Of a DNA stretch of 64,000 nucleotides, positions 41,476 through 51,563 are shown piece after piece. The translations under genes were made by a program, and so were the position numbers. Numbering within the stretch: the first letter of the stretch is position 1; every line of letters begins with the position of its first letter. The stretch comes from Candidatus Saccharibacteria bacterium RIFCSPHIGHO2_12_FULL_44_22. GTDB taxonomy: Bacteria > Patescibacteriota > Saccharimonadia > Saccharimonadales > Saccharimonadaceae. The notes under the pieces are model-generated. The model made no database searches and was not told where the DNA came from. It saw only the letters and a list, made by a program, of their open reading frames with translations. The stretch covers positions 62,001 through 126,000 of the forward strand of contig MGCS01000013.1 in NCBI GenBank assembly GCA_001790515.1. Direction: 5' to 3'.

Positions 41476-43959
41476 ATGCAAGATGATTTCGCAGAATTTG
41501 TAACGCACCTGACTGACAATGCTCGGACGAGTTTGCAGCATGCTGATGCGATTGCTCGTGGATATGGAAGTGCCTATATTGGTACTGAACATCTGTTACT
41601 TGGCGTATTGGCACAAGGGTCTTCGGTGGGAGCAAAAGTCTTGGCAGATGCGGGCGTGACGCTAGACCGCGCGGAACTGGCACTAAATTTGACGCCGCGA
41701 ACACTCGTAGTCAGTACGGGCGCGAAAGGGCTATCCGAAACGGCGAAACTAACACTCAAAATGAGCTGGGAGATTGCCCAAGAATTTAATCAAGATTTTT
41801 TAGGCACAGAACACATCCTTTACAGCATTCTTAGTCAAAAGAACGCTCGTGCGACAGTACTGCTGCGCGATATGAACATCGATGTACCAAACTTAACCTC
41901 TGATCTAGAAGGGTTTTTTGATCGTCAACATAACGATTATCAAGAAGCCATGGGCGACGCTGCAACACGCCCAGCCAAAAAACAAAAGAAGTCCGGTGCG
42001 CTTGAAACATACGGTACCGATCTGACAGCTCGTGCAAAGCAGGGCAAACTAGACCCAGTGATCGGTCGTGATGCACAGGAAGAGCGCATGGTGACAATTC
42101 TCAGTCGGCGAACAAAGAACAATCCAGTACTTATTGGTGAACCTGGGGTTGGTAAAACGGCTATTGTCGAAGGGTTAGCGCAACGAATTGCTCGCGAAGA
42201 CGTCCCTGATCACCTACTGGACAAGCGAGTCATTCAGCTTGATCTAGCTGGTATGATTGCCGGAACCAAATATCGTGGCGAGTTTGAAGAGCGACTCAAA
42301 AAGGTCGTTGACGAACTAAAGGCACAAAAGAATGTCATTGTGTTTATCGATGAGCTACATTTGCTAGTGGGTGCTGGTGCGGCTGAAGGTGCACTGGACG
42401 CGGCGAATATGCTCAAACCTGCCCTAGCTCGTGGCGAATTGCATTTGATCGGTGCGACAACGCTTGATGAATACCGCAAGCATATCGAAAAAGATACGGC
42501 GCTCGAACGTCGATTCCAAACAATTATCGTTCCAGAACCAAGCCTGAAAGACACGATTGCTATTATCAAAGGTCTGCGGTCGTACTATGAGGCTCACCAT
42601 GGCGTCAAGATGAGCGACGAGGTGTTAGAAGATGCTGTGTATATGGCTGATCGCTACGTCAGGGAGCGGTTTATGCCAGACAAGGCGATTGATGTCATAG
42701 ATGAAGCAGCAGCGCTTGTTCGCGTAAAGACTGGCCGTAAACCAAGCAAAGTTCGTGATTTTACGCGCCAGCTAAAGAATCTAAATGAAAAGATGGATGA
42801 GGCGGTCGCTGCTGAAGATTATGAACGTGCAGCGCTCTATAAAACACGTATTAGTCAAATCACCTCAAAGTTAGAAGAGACTAGAGAGGCATTTGAGCAA
42901 AAATCTCCGATAGAGCTCAATGACGAAGATATTGCGCATGCAATTGCGATGATGACGGGTATTCCAGTGAAGCGTGTTCAGAAATCTGAGGCAAAACTGT
43001 TGCGACACCTCGAAAAACACCTGGGTAAATACATTATTGGCCAGCACGAAGCAGTCGAGAAAGTGTCGCGAGCGATACGTCGAAGTCGAAGTGGTGTTGC
43101 GAGCAACAAGCGTCCAATCGGATCATTCGTGTTTATGGGACCAACGGGTGTTGGCAAGACAGAACTCGCAAAAGTATTAGCACGCGAAGTGTTTGGCAAT
43201 GACGATGCGCTTATCAAAATCGATATGAGCGAATTTGGCGAGCGACATAATACAAGTCGGTTGCTCGGTGCCCCCGCTGGATATGTCGGCTACGAAGATG
43301 GCGGCCAGTTGACGGACAAGATTCGTCGTCAGCCATATAGCGTCGTGTTATTTGATGAGATCGAAAAGGCTCATCCTGAAGTATTCCAGCTATTATTGCA
43401 ACTGCTTGAGGACGGCACCTTAACTGATGCCAAGGGGCGCAAAGTTGATTTTACAAACGCCATCATTATCCTGACGAGCAACTTGGGTGCTGACAGAATG
43501 ATGAAAGAGTCGTCGCTAGGATTCCATACAGTTACAAAATCTGACAAAAAGAAGCTGGACGACACACATGCTGAAAATGCAGAAGCAGCCAAAGATGCAT
43601 TATCAAAAATGATGCGTCCAGAACTACTCAATCGGTTTGACGCGGTTGTAACATTCCGCGCCCTTACCCGCGCAGAGGTCAGCAAGATATTCGATGCTCT
43701 TGTCGACGAACTGCAGTCTCGTTTGATACGTAAGGGTATTCATTTGGCTATAAAGCCAGCTGCAAAGCGACTTTTGATTGACAAAGGCTATGACGAAAAG
43801 TATGGTGCGCGGCCACTGCGTCGAGCTATCCAAGATGAACTTGAACACAAGCTAGCAGATGGTATACTAGCAGGAGAATACGAAAAGGGGAGCGTACTGA
43901 CCATCAGTGCTGCGAAGGGCGAAATTACTGTCAATGTCACACATGAAGACGACAAATAG
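41476..43959 (+). CDS. clpC: ATP-dependent Clp protease ATP-binding subunit ClpC
   Basis: 827-residue Hsp100/AAA+ unfoldase that feeds ClpP. Two N-terminal Clp repeats (1-145), first AAA+ domain (Walker A GEPGVGKT at 221-228), a short middle domain with a UVR motif ([15 protein letters not shown], about 435-455), which marks ClpC rather than ClpB, and a second AAA+ domain (GPTGVGKT at 555-562). A 5' leader of about 65 nt has an SD (GAGAGG). Regulated by HrcA through the CIRCE site, so heat-inducible. Overlaps the next gene by 17 nt. Confidence 0.96.
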   Translation: MQDDFAEFVTHLTDNARTSLQHADAIARGYGSAYIGTEHLLLGVLAQGSSVGAKVLADAGVTLDRAELALNLTPRTLVVSTGAKGLSETAKLTLKMSWEIAQEFNQDFLGTEHILYSILSQKNARATVLLRDMNIDVPNLTSDLEGFFDRQHNDYQEAMGDAATRPAKKQKKSGALETYGTDLTARAKQGKLDPVIGRDAQEERMVTILSRRTKNNPVLIGEPGVGKTAIVEGLAQRIAREDVPDHLLDKRVIQLDLAGMIAGTKYRGEFEERLKKVVDELKAQKNVIVFIDELHLLVGAGAAEGALDAANMLKPALARGELHLIGATTLDEYRKHIEKDTALERRFQTIIVPEPSLKDTIAIIKGLRSYYEAHHGVKMSDEVLEDAVYMADRYVRERFMPDKAIDVIDEAAALVRVKTGRKPSKVRDFTRQLKNLNEKMDEAVAAEDYERAALYKTRISQITSKLEETREAFEQKSPIELNDEDIAHAIAMMTGIPVKRVQKSEAKLLRHLEKHLGKYIIGQHEAVEKVSRAIRRSRSGVASNKRPIGSFVFMGPTGVGKTELAKVLAREVFGNDDALIKIDMSEFGERHNTSRLLGAPAGYVGYEDGGQLTDKIRRQPYSVVLFDEIEKAHPEVFQLLLQLLEDGTLTDAKGRKVDFTNAIIILTSNLGADRMMKESSLGFHTVTKSDKKKLDDTHAENAEAAKDALSKMMRPELLNRFDAVVTFRALTRAEVSKIFDALVDELQSRLIRKGIHLAIKPAAKRLLIDKGYDEKYGARPLRRAIQDELEHKLADGILAGEYEKGSVLTISAAKGEITVNVTHEDDK

Positions 43960-44935
43960 ACTAGGGTCATTTATTGGTTTAGCGGTCGGGTTAAGCCTGA
44001 CCGCTGTTGCCATATTTTTGGTATTCAACCGGCAATATGTATATGACGTCATCTCGTATCACCAATATGAACCAACAGCTGCGGTGACAGCGATCGCTGA
44101 TCGAACAACCATGACCGACACTGGTAAGTTCTATTTTTATGCCAGTCATCCACGAATCGATGGCGCGGCGGCTTTTAATGAAGAATGTAATCGTCATGAG
44201 GAAAGTAGTGCAATACTGGGGTGCTATAGCGGGTTTCGTATCTTTGTCTACGATATTGCTGATGAGCAACTCGATGGGATCAAAGAAGTAACGGCGGCGC
44301 ATGAGATGCTTCATGCAGCATATCAGCGACTATCGGATTCTGAAAAGATGACACTGAACAAGTTGTTACAACAAGAATATGCCAAACATTCTGATAATAA
44401 AGAGCTGGTGGAGCGAATGGCGTTTTACGATCGTAATGAGCCCGGCCAGGAGAACAACGAGCTACATTCCATACTTGGTACGGAGTTTTCTGATCTCGAT
44501 CCGAGACTTGAGCAGCATTACGCCAAATATTTTAACAATCGACAAACAATAGTTGATCTGCACGCCAAGTATGCGGGTGTATTTAATGAGTTAAAATCAA
44601 AATCAGAAACGCTTGCTGCTCAGCTAAAGCAACTTGGCGCGGCTATTGAAACAGATTCATCCTCGTACAATAAATCAGTGACAAATTTGAATACAACTAT
44701 CCAGTCCTTCAATAGCCGAGCAGCTGCGGGCAATTTTGCGTCGCAAGCCGCCTTTGATAGAGAGAAAGCGCAGCTGATGAGTCGGATTAGTCAACTCGAT
44801 GCGCAGCGAAAGGCGATTGATAACGACCTCGCATTGTACGAAAAATTACGGCTTGAATACAATCAAACGGCCGCTGCTTCAAACAAATTATACGAGAGTC
44901 TTGATAGTAACTTAGCCCCGACACCATCAGTCTAG
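43943..44935 (+). CDS. Membrane-anchored putative zinc metallopeptidase
   Basis: 330 residues from ATG 43943, chosen because the TM helix (about 8-28) then starts close to the N-terminus; it overlaps clpC by 17 nt. His120-Glu121-x2-His124 (AAHEMLHAAYQRL) is an HExxH zinc motif, with a candidate third ligand in NELHSILGTEF some 55 residues later. A coiled-coil-rich C-terminal half (about 195-320) follows. The catalytic part would face outside the membrane. I do not recognise the family. Coupling to clpC suggests a role in envelope protein quality control; that is inference. Confidence 0.65.
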   Translation: MKTTNRLGSFIGLAVGLSLTAVAIFLVFNRQYVYDVISYHQYEPTAAVTAIADRTTMTDTGKFYFYASHPRIDGAAAFNEECNRHEESSAILGCYSGFRIFVYDIADEQLDGIKEVTAAHEMLHAAYQRLSDSEKMTLNKLLQQEYAKHSDNKELVERMAFYDRNEPGQENNELHSILGTEFSDLDPRLEQHYAKYFNNRQTIVDLHAKYAGVFNELKSKSETLAAQLKQLGAAIETDSSSYNKSVTNLNTTIQSFNSRAAAGNFASQAAFDREKAQLMSRISQLDAQRKAIDNDLALYEKLRLEYNQTAAASNKLYESLDSNLAPTPSV

Positions 44936-44937
44936 GC

Positions 44938-44943
44938 TATACT
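44938..44943 (+). promoter_or_regulatory. -10 box of radA
   Basis: TATACT, 6 nt before the radA ATG; it overlaps the end of the upstream gene region. No SD. Confidence 0.6.
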
Positions 44944-44949
44944 GGTACT

Positions 44950-46305
44950 ATGGCCAAAGCAAGAACTCAGTTCATCTGTCAAAACTGCAATGCAAGCTAT
45001 CCGAAATGGACAGGTAAGTGCGACAACTGCGGTGAGTGGAATACACTCGTCGAACAGCTACCCGTCGCAAGTGGTAATTCGGCGGTTGCTCGTGGTGCCA
45101 GTTCGGGGAGAGTACTTGTTCCGCAGACTATGCAAGCAATCGGTGCAGAGAAAAGTATTCATCGGTTAGGCACAGGTATTGCCGATCTCGACATTGTTCT
45201 TGGCGGCGGCATCTTGCCAGGGGGTGTTGTGCTGCTGGCAGGACAACCTGGTATTGGGAAGAGTACATTGTTGCTGCAAATAACTGCTCATATCGCTCAG
45301 ACGCAGCCAGTGTTATACGCGAGTGGCGAAGAATCTGCTGGTCAAGTAAAATTACGAGCAGAACGATTAGGTGCACACACAAGCGAGCAGCTGAGTTTTG
45401 TGGCAAGTACCAGCGCGGATGACATTGCGGCAACGATTCGTAGCGGAGCATATAAATTAGTGATCATTGATTCTATCCAGACTCTTAGTCTAGACGAGAT
45501 TACAAGCGCCCCTGGTAGCGTCAGTCAAATTACAAACAGTAGTAATGTGATTATTCGTGCTGCCAAAGAAGCCGGCGCTGCTGTCGTGTTAGTGGGGCAC
45601 GTCACAAAAGAAGGAAGCATTGCAGGTCCAAAAGTTTTGGAGCATCTTGTTGATGTTGTGTTGCAGTTTGAAGGCGACAGATATGGCGGATTCAAAGTAG
45701 TCCGAGCAATCAAAAACCGTTACGGTAGTACGGCAGAGGCGGCGATATTTGAGATGGCCGAAGAAGGCTTGCGTGTCGTCGAGAATCCGTCCGCTGCACT
45801 TTTGGCCGAACGACAAAATGCGGATGGGTCTGTTGTCATGGCAACGCTAGAAGGTACTCGGCCACTGCTGGTAGAAATCCAGGCACTTGTCAATCCGACC
45901 AGTTTCGGGTATCCTAAACGTACAGCAAGTGGGTTTGATCTTAACCGACTCAATGTACTCATCGCAGTTCTGGAACGACGGACAAAATTGAATTTATCAG
46001 ATAAAGATATCTACATCAACGTCGTTGGTGGACTACGACTTGCTGATCCAGCGGCTGATCTCGCTGTGTGTATGGCAATTGCAAGTGCAAGTGCTGGCCG
46101 TCGACTTGACGAAAATGTGGTTGTCTTTGGTGAAGTGGGGCTTGGTGGCGAAGTACGAAGTGTCCTTAGTAGTGATCGTCGTGTCGCCGAGGCAAAGAAA
46201 CTCGGGTTTACTCAAGCGATTGCTCCAAAATACGGCAATAAAAATACATTTATCAAAGGTGTTGGCGATTTGCGACAGGCATTGATCGACTACCTTCAAA
46301 AATAA
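44950..46305 (+). CDS. radA: DNA repair protein RadA
   Basis: 451 residues. Branch-migration helicase in recombination. C4 zinc finger (Cys10, Cys13, Cys24, Cys27), RecA-like ATPase with Walker A GQPGIGKS (98-105), the KNRYG motif, and a Lon-protease-like C-terminal domain. radA followed by a PIN-TRAM gene recalls the radA-disA-yacL order of Firmicutes, without disA. Confidence 0.96.
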   Translation: MAKARTQFICQNCNASYPKWTGKCDNCGEWNTLVEQLPVASGNSAVARGASSGRVLVPQTMQAIGAEKSIHRLGTGIADLDIVLGGGILPGGVVLLAGQPGIGKSTLLLQITAHIAQTQPVLYASGEESAGQVKLRAERLGAHTSEQLSFVASTSADDIAATIRSGAYKLVIIDSIQTLSLDEITSAPGSVSQITNSSNVIIRAAKEAGAAVVLVGHVTKEGSIAGPKVLEHLVDVVLQFEGDRYGGFKVVRAIKNRYGSTAEAAIFEMAEEGLRVVENPSAALLAERQNADGSVVMATLEGTRPLLVEIQALVNPTSFGYPKRTASGFDLNRLNVLIAVLERRTKLNLSDKDIYINVVGGLRLADPAADLAVCMAIASASAGRRLDENVVVFGEVGLGGEVRSVLSSDRRVAEAKKLGFTQAIAPKYGNKNTFIKGVGDLRQALIDYLQK

Positions 46306-46324
46306 TAGATAGGAATAATTCTAC

Positions 46325-47392
46325 GTGAACAATGAAACAATAATCATATTAGCGGTACTTATCGTACTGCTAGTCGAAGTGACGTATTTAGTAAAAAAAC
46401 TACCACGGTCACAAAACGGAAGCAAAAAACGAATGATCTTGGTTGATACGTCTGTGTTGATTGATGGCCGTATTAAATCTGTTGCAAAAACTGGCTTTAT
46501 CGGTGATCTACTCGTGATCCCTCGCAGCGTTATTGGTGAACTACAATTCCTCGCGGACAATGCCGATCATGATAAGCGTTCTCGTGCCCGCTACGGCCTT
46601 GATGTCGTCAAAGACTTGCAGGAGATGGAACAGGTGGAAGTAACGATTCTACAGGACGGCAGCAAGGCTTCTGAAGGCGTTGACGAACGGCTATTAACGC
46701 TCGCGAAGAAACATCGTGCGGCAATTTGCACGATTGACTACAATTTAAACAAAGTGGCAGTTGTTGAAGATATTGTCGTTCTGAATATCAATGAACTGGC
46801 ACAAAATCTACGTATGAGTCATTTACCAGGTGAACGTATACGGATTGAGTTAGTGCAAAAAGGTCAAGATAGTCATCAGGGAGTCGGGTATCTGCCTGAT
46901 GGTACGATGGTTGTTGTCGAGCATGCAGTCAAACAGATAGGTGAAATAGTCGAGATCGAATTCATTCGAAGTCTGCAAACGGCAGCTGGCAAAATGATGT
47001 TTGCCAAACGAGTTGGTGCCGAGGCGACTAAAAAACCGGAAAAAGGTATCGTACAAAAACTAAAAACAATAAAAGTACTTAAAAAAGAGACTGCTGAACC
47101 TGCCTCTGTGCAACCTCAGGTAGCTGTCGAGACTGCTCCTGCGGCGGTATTCCATAGTGAATCGCTCCGTGGATCAGGCAAAAAACAGCAGCGTACACCA
47201 CGACCCGCTGGCAAAAAGCCACTGACCCAGCCTCGAACAAGCGAACGTCGACAATCGCCACAGAGTGAGACAGGCGAGACGAAGCGGCAGGATGTGTCTC
47301 AATCTTCAAAACAGTCACGACAACGTTCATCAAAGCCAAAAACTTCCGCTCAGCGAGAAGCGGCATTAATTGACTTGGTTGATAATCAGTAG
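46325..47392 (+). CDS. PIN-TRAM domain protein, YacL-like
   Basis: 355 residues. One N-terminal TM helix (5-24), then a PIN nuclease domain (Asp41, Asp47 in LVDTSVLIDGR; later acidic residues Glu and Asp in CTIDYNLNKVA) and a TRAM RNA-binding domain (about 160-225). The C-terminal about 110 residues are basic, Lys/Arg/Ser/Pro-rich and probably disordered. Family members are RNA-processing or toxin-like nucleases; YacL is of unknown role. Position after radA matches Bacillus yacL minus the membrane-spanning repeat. Confidence 0.85.
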   Translation: MNNETIIILAVLIVLLVEVTYLVKKLPRSQNGSKKRMILVDTSVLIDGRIKSVAKTGFIGDLLVIPRSVIGELQFLADNADHDKRSRARYGLDVVKDLQEMEQVEVTILQDGSKASEGVDERLLTLAKKHRAAICTIDYNLNKVAVVEDIVVLNINELAQNLRMSHLPGERIRIELVQKGQDSHQGVGYLPDGTMVVVEHAVKQIGEIVEIEFIRSLQTAAGKMMFAKRVGAEATKKPEKGIVQKLKTIKVLKKETAEPASVQPQVAVETAPAAVFHSESLRGSGKKQQRTPRPAGKKPLTQPRTSERRQSPQSETGETKRQDVSQSSKQSRQRSSKPKTSAQREAALIDLVDNQ

Positions 47393-47469
47393 GTTGTTAA
47401 AACCAGGTCTAGCCGCTCCTAGATTTGTTACCGTGTAACACACTTTAAATTTACGAATCACTGTAGACG

Positions 47470-47515
47470 ATAGACAAAGACTGTTCCGGTAATTACCGGA
47501 ACAGTCTTTGTCTAT
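47470..47515. terminator. Bidirectional terminator, perfect 46-nt palindrome
   Basis: Arms of 23 nt around the centre (...CCGGTAATTACCGG...) between the convergent PIN-TRAM and PBP genes. Each strand ends its stem in a T-rich tail (TCTTTGTCTATTT). Confidence 0.8.
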
Positions 47516-47534
47516 TTGATCTATTATTAGGAGT

Positions 47535-50222
47535 TCAGTTGCTTGTCGTATACGTTTGCGACGCTTCACCGGTGTAGTACAGGTTGTCTGTAACAACAGC
47601 ACTGATGGTCTGTGGGCCTTCGGTAGTGAAAGTGTAGCTGGTTGTATAATCACCTGGGCCTCCGATAGGAACAGTACTGACTGTTGCACCGCCCACTTTG
47701 ATATCGAGGGTCGTTAACTGTGCTTTGCCTTGATTAGTCGTGACTTTGATAGTGTAAGTGTTTCCGCTGCTTTTGCTAATGTCAATGTTACTGACTGTCG
47801 GTTTTGCATCTTCACATTTATGAAGGTCGTCTTGCTTACTTCCATCGTAGCCATCGTTGGCGACAATGATTTGCTTCTTTGTGACTGGATCTGTCGATTT
47901 TAGGACGCTAATCTGTATCTTAGCACCCTCTGGCGTACAATCAGTCGCTAGTTTTTTAGATACACGATCAAAAGTTTCTTTTGTACTTATTTGGGCGGCG
48001 TTCTTGTTATACCATGACGGGTATAGTTCATTACCAATCTTTTGTATGCCGGCTGGTTGAGTGAACCAGTCACCTTGTTTCCATTTGCCCTCTTTTGCAT
48101 ACACCTGTTGGTGCGCATATGTCATGACTGAGTTGACAATTGGTCCAGGGATCGATGAGTTCCCGTTTTTGAGTGGCTGTGTAGCTTGGTTGCCTAGCCA
48201 TACGCCCATAGTAATGGATGGGCTATAGCTCATCATCCAAATATCTTTTGATTTGCCGTCGACATCAGATGTACCTGTCTTGGTCGCTGTCTTGACGCGA
48301 CCTTGGTCAACAACGATGCCTGGGAAATTGCGTCCGTACAATCCAGCTCGTGCATTGTCATCGGCAAGGATATCACTGAGGATGTAGCTGACTTGAGGAT
48401 CGACGACTTGCTTTTTGTCTTCGTCTTTCCATGATTTGAGTGTTTCATTTTGACTGTTTTTTACTTCGAGTACAGATGTTTGGGGTTTGTAGACGCCGCC
48501 TCTTGCAAGTGTTGCGAACGCATTGACGTGATCAACCATACGCGTTCCACAGCCTCCAATAGCGGATGCAAGACTTACTTGTTGATCCTGTCCTTGTGTA
48601 CAATAATTCTTGTCACCGACATCGCGAATGAGTTGGAGGGTTGGTTGTATCCCGGCAATCTCCATAGCTTTGATAGCTGGGATATTGCGCGATAGTGCTA
48701 GGCTGGAACGAATAGATATATTACCTCTAAATCCTTTATCGGCGTTAATTGGCGTATATGTTCCATTTAAGAAACTTGTTTTAACATCTGGAATGACTGT
48801 TCCGCTGCCATAGATATTTTTGTTAGCATCGGGTTGCTGGGCTAGTAGTTGTGCATAGACTAGGGGTTTTATAGTTGAACCTGGTTGAATGTAGGCTGTT
48901 GCTGCGTTGTCCTGGCCAAATCCCGCATAATTAAAGTCCCTACTGCCGACTAGCGCAATAATCTGCCCAGTCTGGCTATCTTCAACGGTGGCTGCGCCAT
49001 TTTCGAATCCAGCATAGTTTGGTTTGCAGTTGTATGAATTATCCGTACAATCGAACATATCTTTCATGCTTTCTTCGAGTTTGTTCTGAATGCCGAGATC
49101 AAGTGTTGTCGTGACGGTGAGTCCGCCTTTACCGACAGTTGCCTTGCCCAGTTCTGACTCTAGTTGACTTCTTACCATTTGCACAAAATGAGGTGCTTTG
49201 ATGTCACCATACTGAGCGGCTAGCGGCTGAATCCGATCAAGGATTGGCTCTGCCTTTGCAGTATCCGCATCCGCTCTGCTGACGTACCCCTGGTCAACCA
49301 TGGCATCGAGCGTTTTATGCTGCCTGGTTATTAATGCCTCTTGACCATCAACGTTATACGGGTCGTATAGTCCAGGCTGATTAGGAATGCTCGCAAGCAG
49401 TGCAGATTCTGAGAGTGTCAGATCTTTGGCGTCTTTGTTGAAGTACGTCTTGGCGGCAGAAGCCACACCGTTACGGCGGCCACCGTACGGAGATTCGTTG
49501 AGATAAAGGTTGAGAATTTGATCTTTGTCGTACATCCGCTCAACTTCTATTGATAAGATCATTTCCTTTATCTTTCGCGGTACGCCATTTAGCCCACGTT
49601 TTTGTGCTTCGTCGGCAAAGAATACTTGCTTAACAAGCTGTTGAGTGAGCGTCGAACCACCTTGGACGCTTCCGCCATTTGCGTTGTTGACAAGTGAACG
49701 CGCGATACCGGACACACTGACGCCACCGTGTTTATAAAAATCTTTGTCCTCGATAGCTATTGTTGCTTTTTTCATTAATGGGCTGATGTCCTTGCCATCA
49801 ACAACAACTTTGTAATCTTCACTTCCTTTATCTTCCCATAGAAGTGCTGTTTCACCACCAGCGGGGCCACGTTTATCGTAGTATTTGGTGACAGTCGTTT
49901 GGACGCGCTTGGCTAATTCTCCCGGTCGGATAGAATCAAGATCCTTTCGGTAGTAGGCAAATGCACCGCCGATGACGATCAATGCCATCAAAACGCTTAC
50001 TCCAGCGATTTTCGCGATCATCAAGCCGCCTTTTTTGCTGAACCAATATCCGTACACGCGTTTTGGATGGAGGCGTGCAAAGAATCGCTTAACAGGATGT
50101 TTCGGTAAGGTCGCTAAATATTCCGCTTTTTTACGAGCGACAGCGTCTTTTTTAGTGCGGCGTTTGTGCGCCAGATTAGAGTACACGCTCAATTTGCGCG
50201 AAGATGAAGGTTTTTTAGCCAC
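47535..50222 (-). CDS. Bifunctional penicillin-binding protein 1a-type transglycosylase/transpeptidase
   Basis: 895 residues from a GTG start. TM helix at about 67-91, GT51 domain with catalytic Glu158 (IEDKDFYKHGG) and GGSTLTQQLVKQ (188-199). Transpeptidase domain with nucleophile Ser449 (PGSTIKPL), SxN (LSRN) and KTGTS. It polymerises and crosslinks peptidoglycan on the outer face of the membrane. The C-terminal about 90 residues form an Ig-like beta domain rich in Thr and Gly. The GTG has an SD (GGGAAAG) at 7 nt and an extended -10 (TGC-TATAAT, minus, 50256-50264). Confidence 0.95.
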   Translation of the reverse strand: MAKKPSSSRKLSVYSNLAHKRRTKKDAVARKKAEYLATLPKHPVKRFFARLHPKRVYGYWFSKKGGLMIAKIAGVSVLMALIVIGGAFAYYRKDLDSIRPGELAKRVQTTVTKYYDKRGPAGGETALLWEDKGSEDYKVVVDGKDISPLMKKATIAIEDKDFYKHGGVSVSGIARSLVNNANGGSVQGGSTLTQQLVKQVFFADEAQKRGLNGVPRKIKEMILSIEVERMYDKDQILNLYLNESPYGGRRNGVASAAKTYFNKDAKDLTLSESALLASIPNQPGLYDPYNVDGQEALITRQHKTLDAMVDQGYVSRADADTAKAEPILDRIQPLAAQYGDIKAPHFVQMVRSQLESELGKATVGKGGLTVTTTLDLGIQNKLEESMKDMFDCTDNSYNCKPNYAGFENGAATVEDSQTGQIIALVGSRDFNYAGFGQDNAATAYIQPGSTIKPLVYAQLLAQQPDANKNIYGSGTVIPDVKTSFLNGTYTPINADKGFRGNISIRSSLALSRNIPAIKAMEIAGIQPTLQLIRDVGDKNYCTQGQDQQVSLASAIGGCGTRMVDHVNAFATLARGGVYKPQTSVLEVKNSQNETLKSWKDEDKKQVVDPQVSYILSDILADDNARAGLYGRNFPGIVVDQGRVKTATKTGTSDVDGKSKDIWMMSYSPSITMGVWLGNQATQPLKNGNSSIPGPIVNSVMTYAHQQVYAKEGKWKQGDWFTQPAGIQKIGNELYPSWYNKNAAQISTKETFDRVSKKLATDCTPEGAKIQISVLKSTDPVTKKQIIVANDGYDGSKQDDLHKCEDAKPTVSNIDISKSSGNTYTIKVTTNQGKAQLTTLDIKVGGATVSTVPIGGPGDYTTSYTFTTEGPQTISAVVTDNLYYTGEASQTYTTSN

Positions 50223-50255
50223 GTAATAACTTTCCCATAAGCAGTATTGCTATTC

Positions 50256-50264
50256 ATTATAGCA
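50256..50264 (-). promoter_or_regulatory. Extended -10 of the PBP gene
   Basis: Minus-strand TGC-TATAAT; leader of about 28 nt with SD GGGAAAG. Confidence 0.6.
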
Positions 50265-50304
50265 TCAATGTGCGTAGGTAAATAGGCAATTTGTGCGATT
50301 ATTC

Positions 50305-50313
50305 TGTTACAAT
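50305..50313 (+). promoter_or_regulatory. Extended -10 of tyrS
   Basis: TGT-TACAAT (50308-50313); SD AAGGAG at 50334-50339. Confidence 0.6.
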
Positions 50314-50344
50314 AAGCTGTAGAATTAACAGATAAGGAGCAGAC

Positions 50345-51556
50345 ATGACACTTTCCGAAGAACTGCAGTGGCGTGGGTTTTATAACCAAACGACATTCGA
50401 CTCACCAAATGCATTAGATGAGCAGCAGTTTACTCTTTATCTTGGCACAGATCCATCTGGTGACAGTTTACATGTTGGGCATCTGGCAGTCTATATGATG
50501 GTACGACGATTTATCGATCATGGACACGCTGTCGTGTTGCTCGTGGGTGGTGGTACAGGGCTAATCGGCGATATGCGCGATACGGAAGAGCGTGATCTAA
50601 AGCCGCTTGATGAGATTGCACGCAACACGCTGGCGCTAAAAAACCAGGTTGAAACGCTATTTTCAGGCCAGTCGTTTGAACTTGTCGACAACTACGACTG
50701 GCTAAAAGACGTCACTATTATTCCGTTCCTTCGTGACATCGGTAAGTTATTCACCATGAACGAACTAACGAGTCGTGAATTTTACAAAGCGCGAACAGGC
50801 GAAGGATCGACCGGCCTCAGCTATGCAGAATTTACGTACACAATCTTGCAGGGCTATGACTACTATCATCTTCACGAAACAAAGGGTGTTAATCTACAAA
50901 TCGGCGGCTCTGACCAGTGGGGTAATTTATTATCGGGTGTCGAGTTGATCCGTAAAAAGACCGGCCGTACCGTACACGCATTGTCGTCGCCACTTGTGGT
51001 CAACAAATCAACAGGTCGTAAATTTGGTAAATCAGAAGGCGGTGCCGTATGGCTAGACGCTGCAAGGACGAGTGTCTATGCTTTTTACCAGTTTTGGCTG
51101 AATACCGACGACGAATCCGTTGTCGAGTATTTAAAACTCTTTACGCTACTCTCTAAACAACAAATTGATGAAATTATAGCAGAGCACACGGCAAATCAAG
51201 GATTACGAATTGCCCAAAAAGCGCTTGCACGTGAAGTAACGGTACTCGTACACGGTGACGAGCGAACGCAAGGCGTCATAAATGTTACCGGTGTTTTGTT
51301 TGGTGCCTCTGCATTTACTGATCTGAGTGCTGACGACCTGTCCATTCTCGCTATCGAAATCCCGACCGTCGCTATGGGGGTTACGATCTCGGATGCATTA
51401 TTGGCCGCTGGCGTCGTGCAAAGCAAGGGCGAGGTTCGACGTCTCATTCAGAACGGCGGTATATCCGTCAATAGCGTAAAAGTAAACGATGACTCGATCA
51501 TCGGTACTGTCTCGCTGATTAAAAAAGGTAAAAATACTTTTGTATTAGTAAAATAG
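50345..51556 (+). CDS. tyrS: Tyrosyl-tRNA synthetase
   Basis: 403 residues, class Ic synthetase. HVGH (43-46) is the HIGH motif and KFGKS (226-230) the KMSKS loop. A C-terminal S4 RNA-binding domain (from about 335: SKGEVRRLIQNGGISVN) is present. Start ATG 50345 has an AAGGAG SD. The downstream YibE/F gene starts 8 nt after the stop and may be cotranscribed. Confidence 0.97.
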   Translation: MTLSEELQWRGFYNQTTFDSPNALDEQQFTLYLGTDPSGDSLHVGHLAVYMMVRRFIDHGHAVVLLVGGGTGLIGDMRDTEERDLKPLDEIARNTLALKNQVETLFSGQSFELVDNYDWLKDVTIIPFLRDIGKLFTMNELTSREFYKARTGEGSTGLSYAEFTYTILQGYDYYHLHETKGVNLQIGGSDQWGNLLSGVELIRKKTGRTVHALSSPLVVNKSTGRKFGKSEGGAVWLDAARTSVYAFYQFWLNTDDESVVEYLKLFTLLSKQQIDEIIAEHTANQGLRIAQKALAREVTVLVHGDERTQGVINVTGVLFGASAFTDLSADDLSILAIEIPTVAMGVTISDALLAAGVVQSKGEVRRLIQNGGISVNSVKVNDDSIIGTVSLIKKGKNTFVLVK

Positions 51557-51563
51557 TGTCGTG

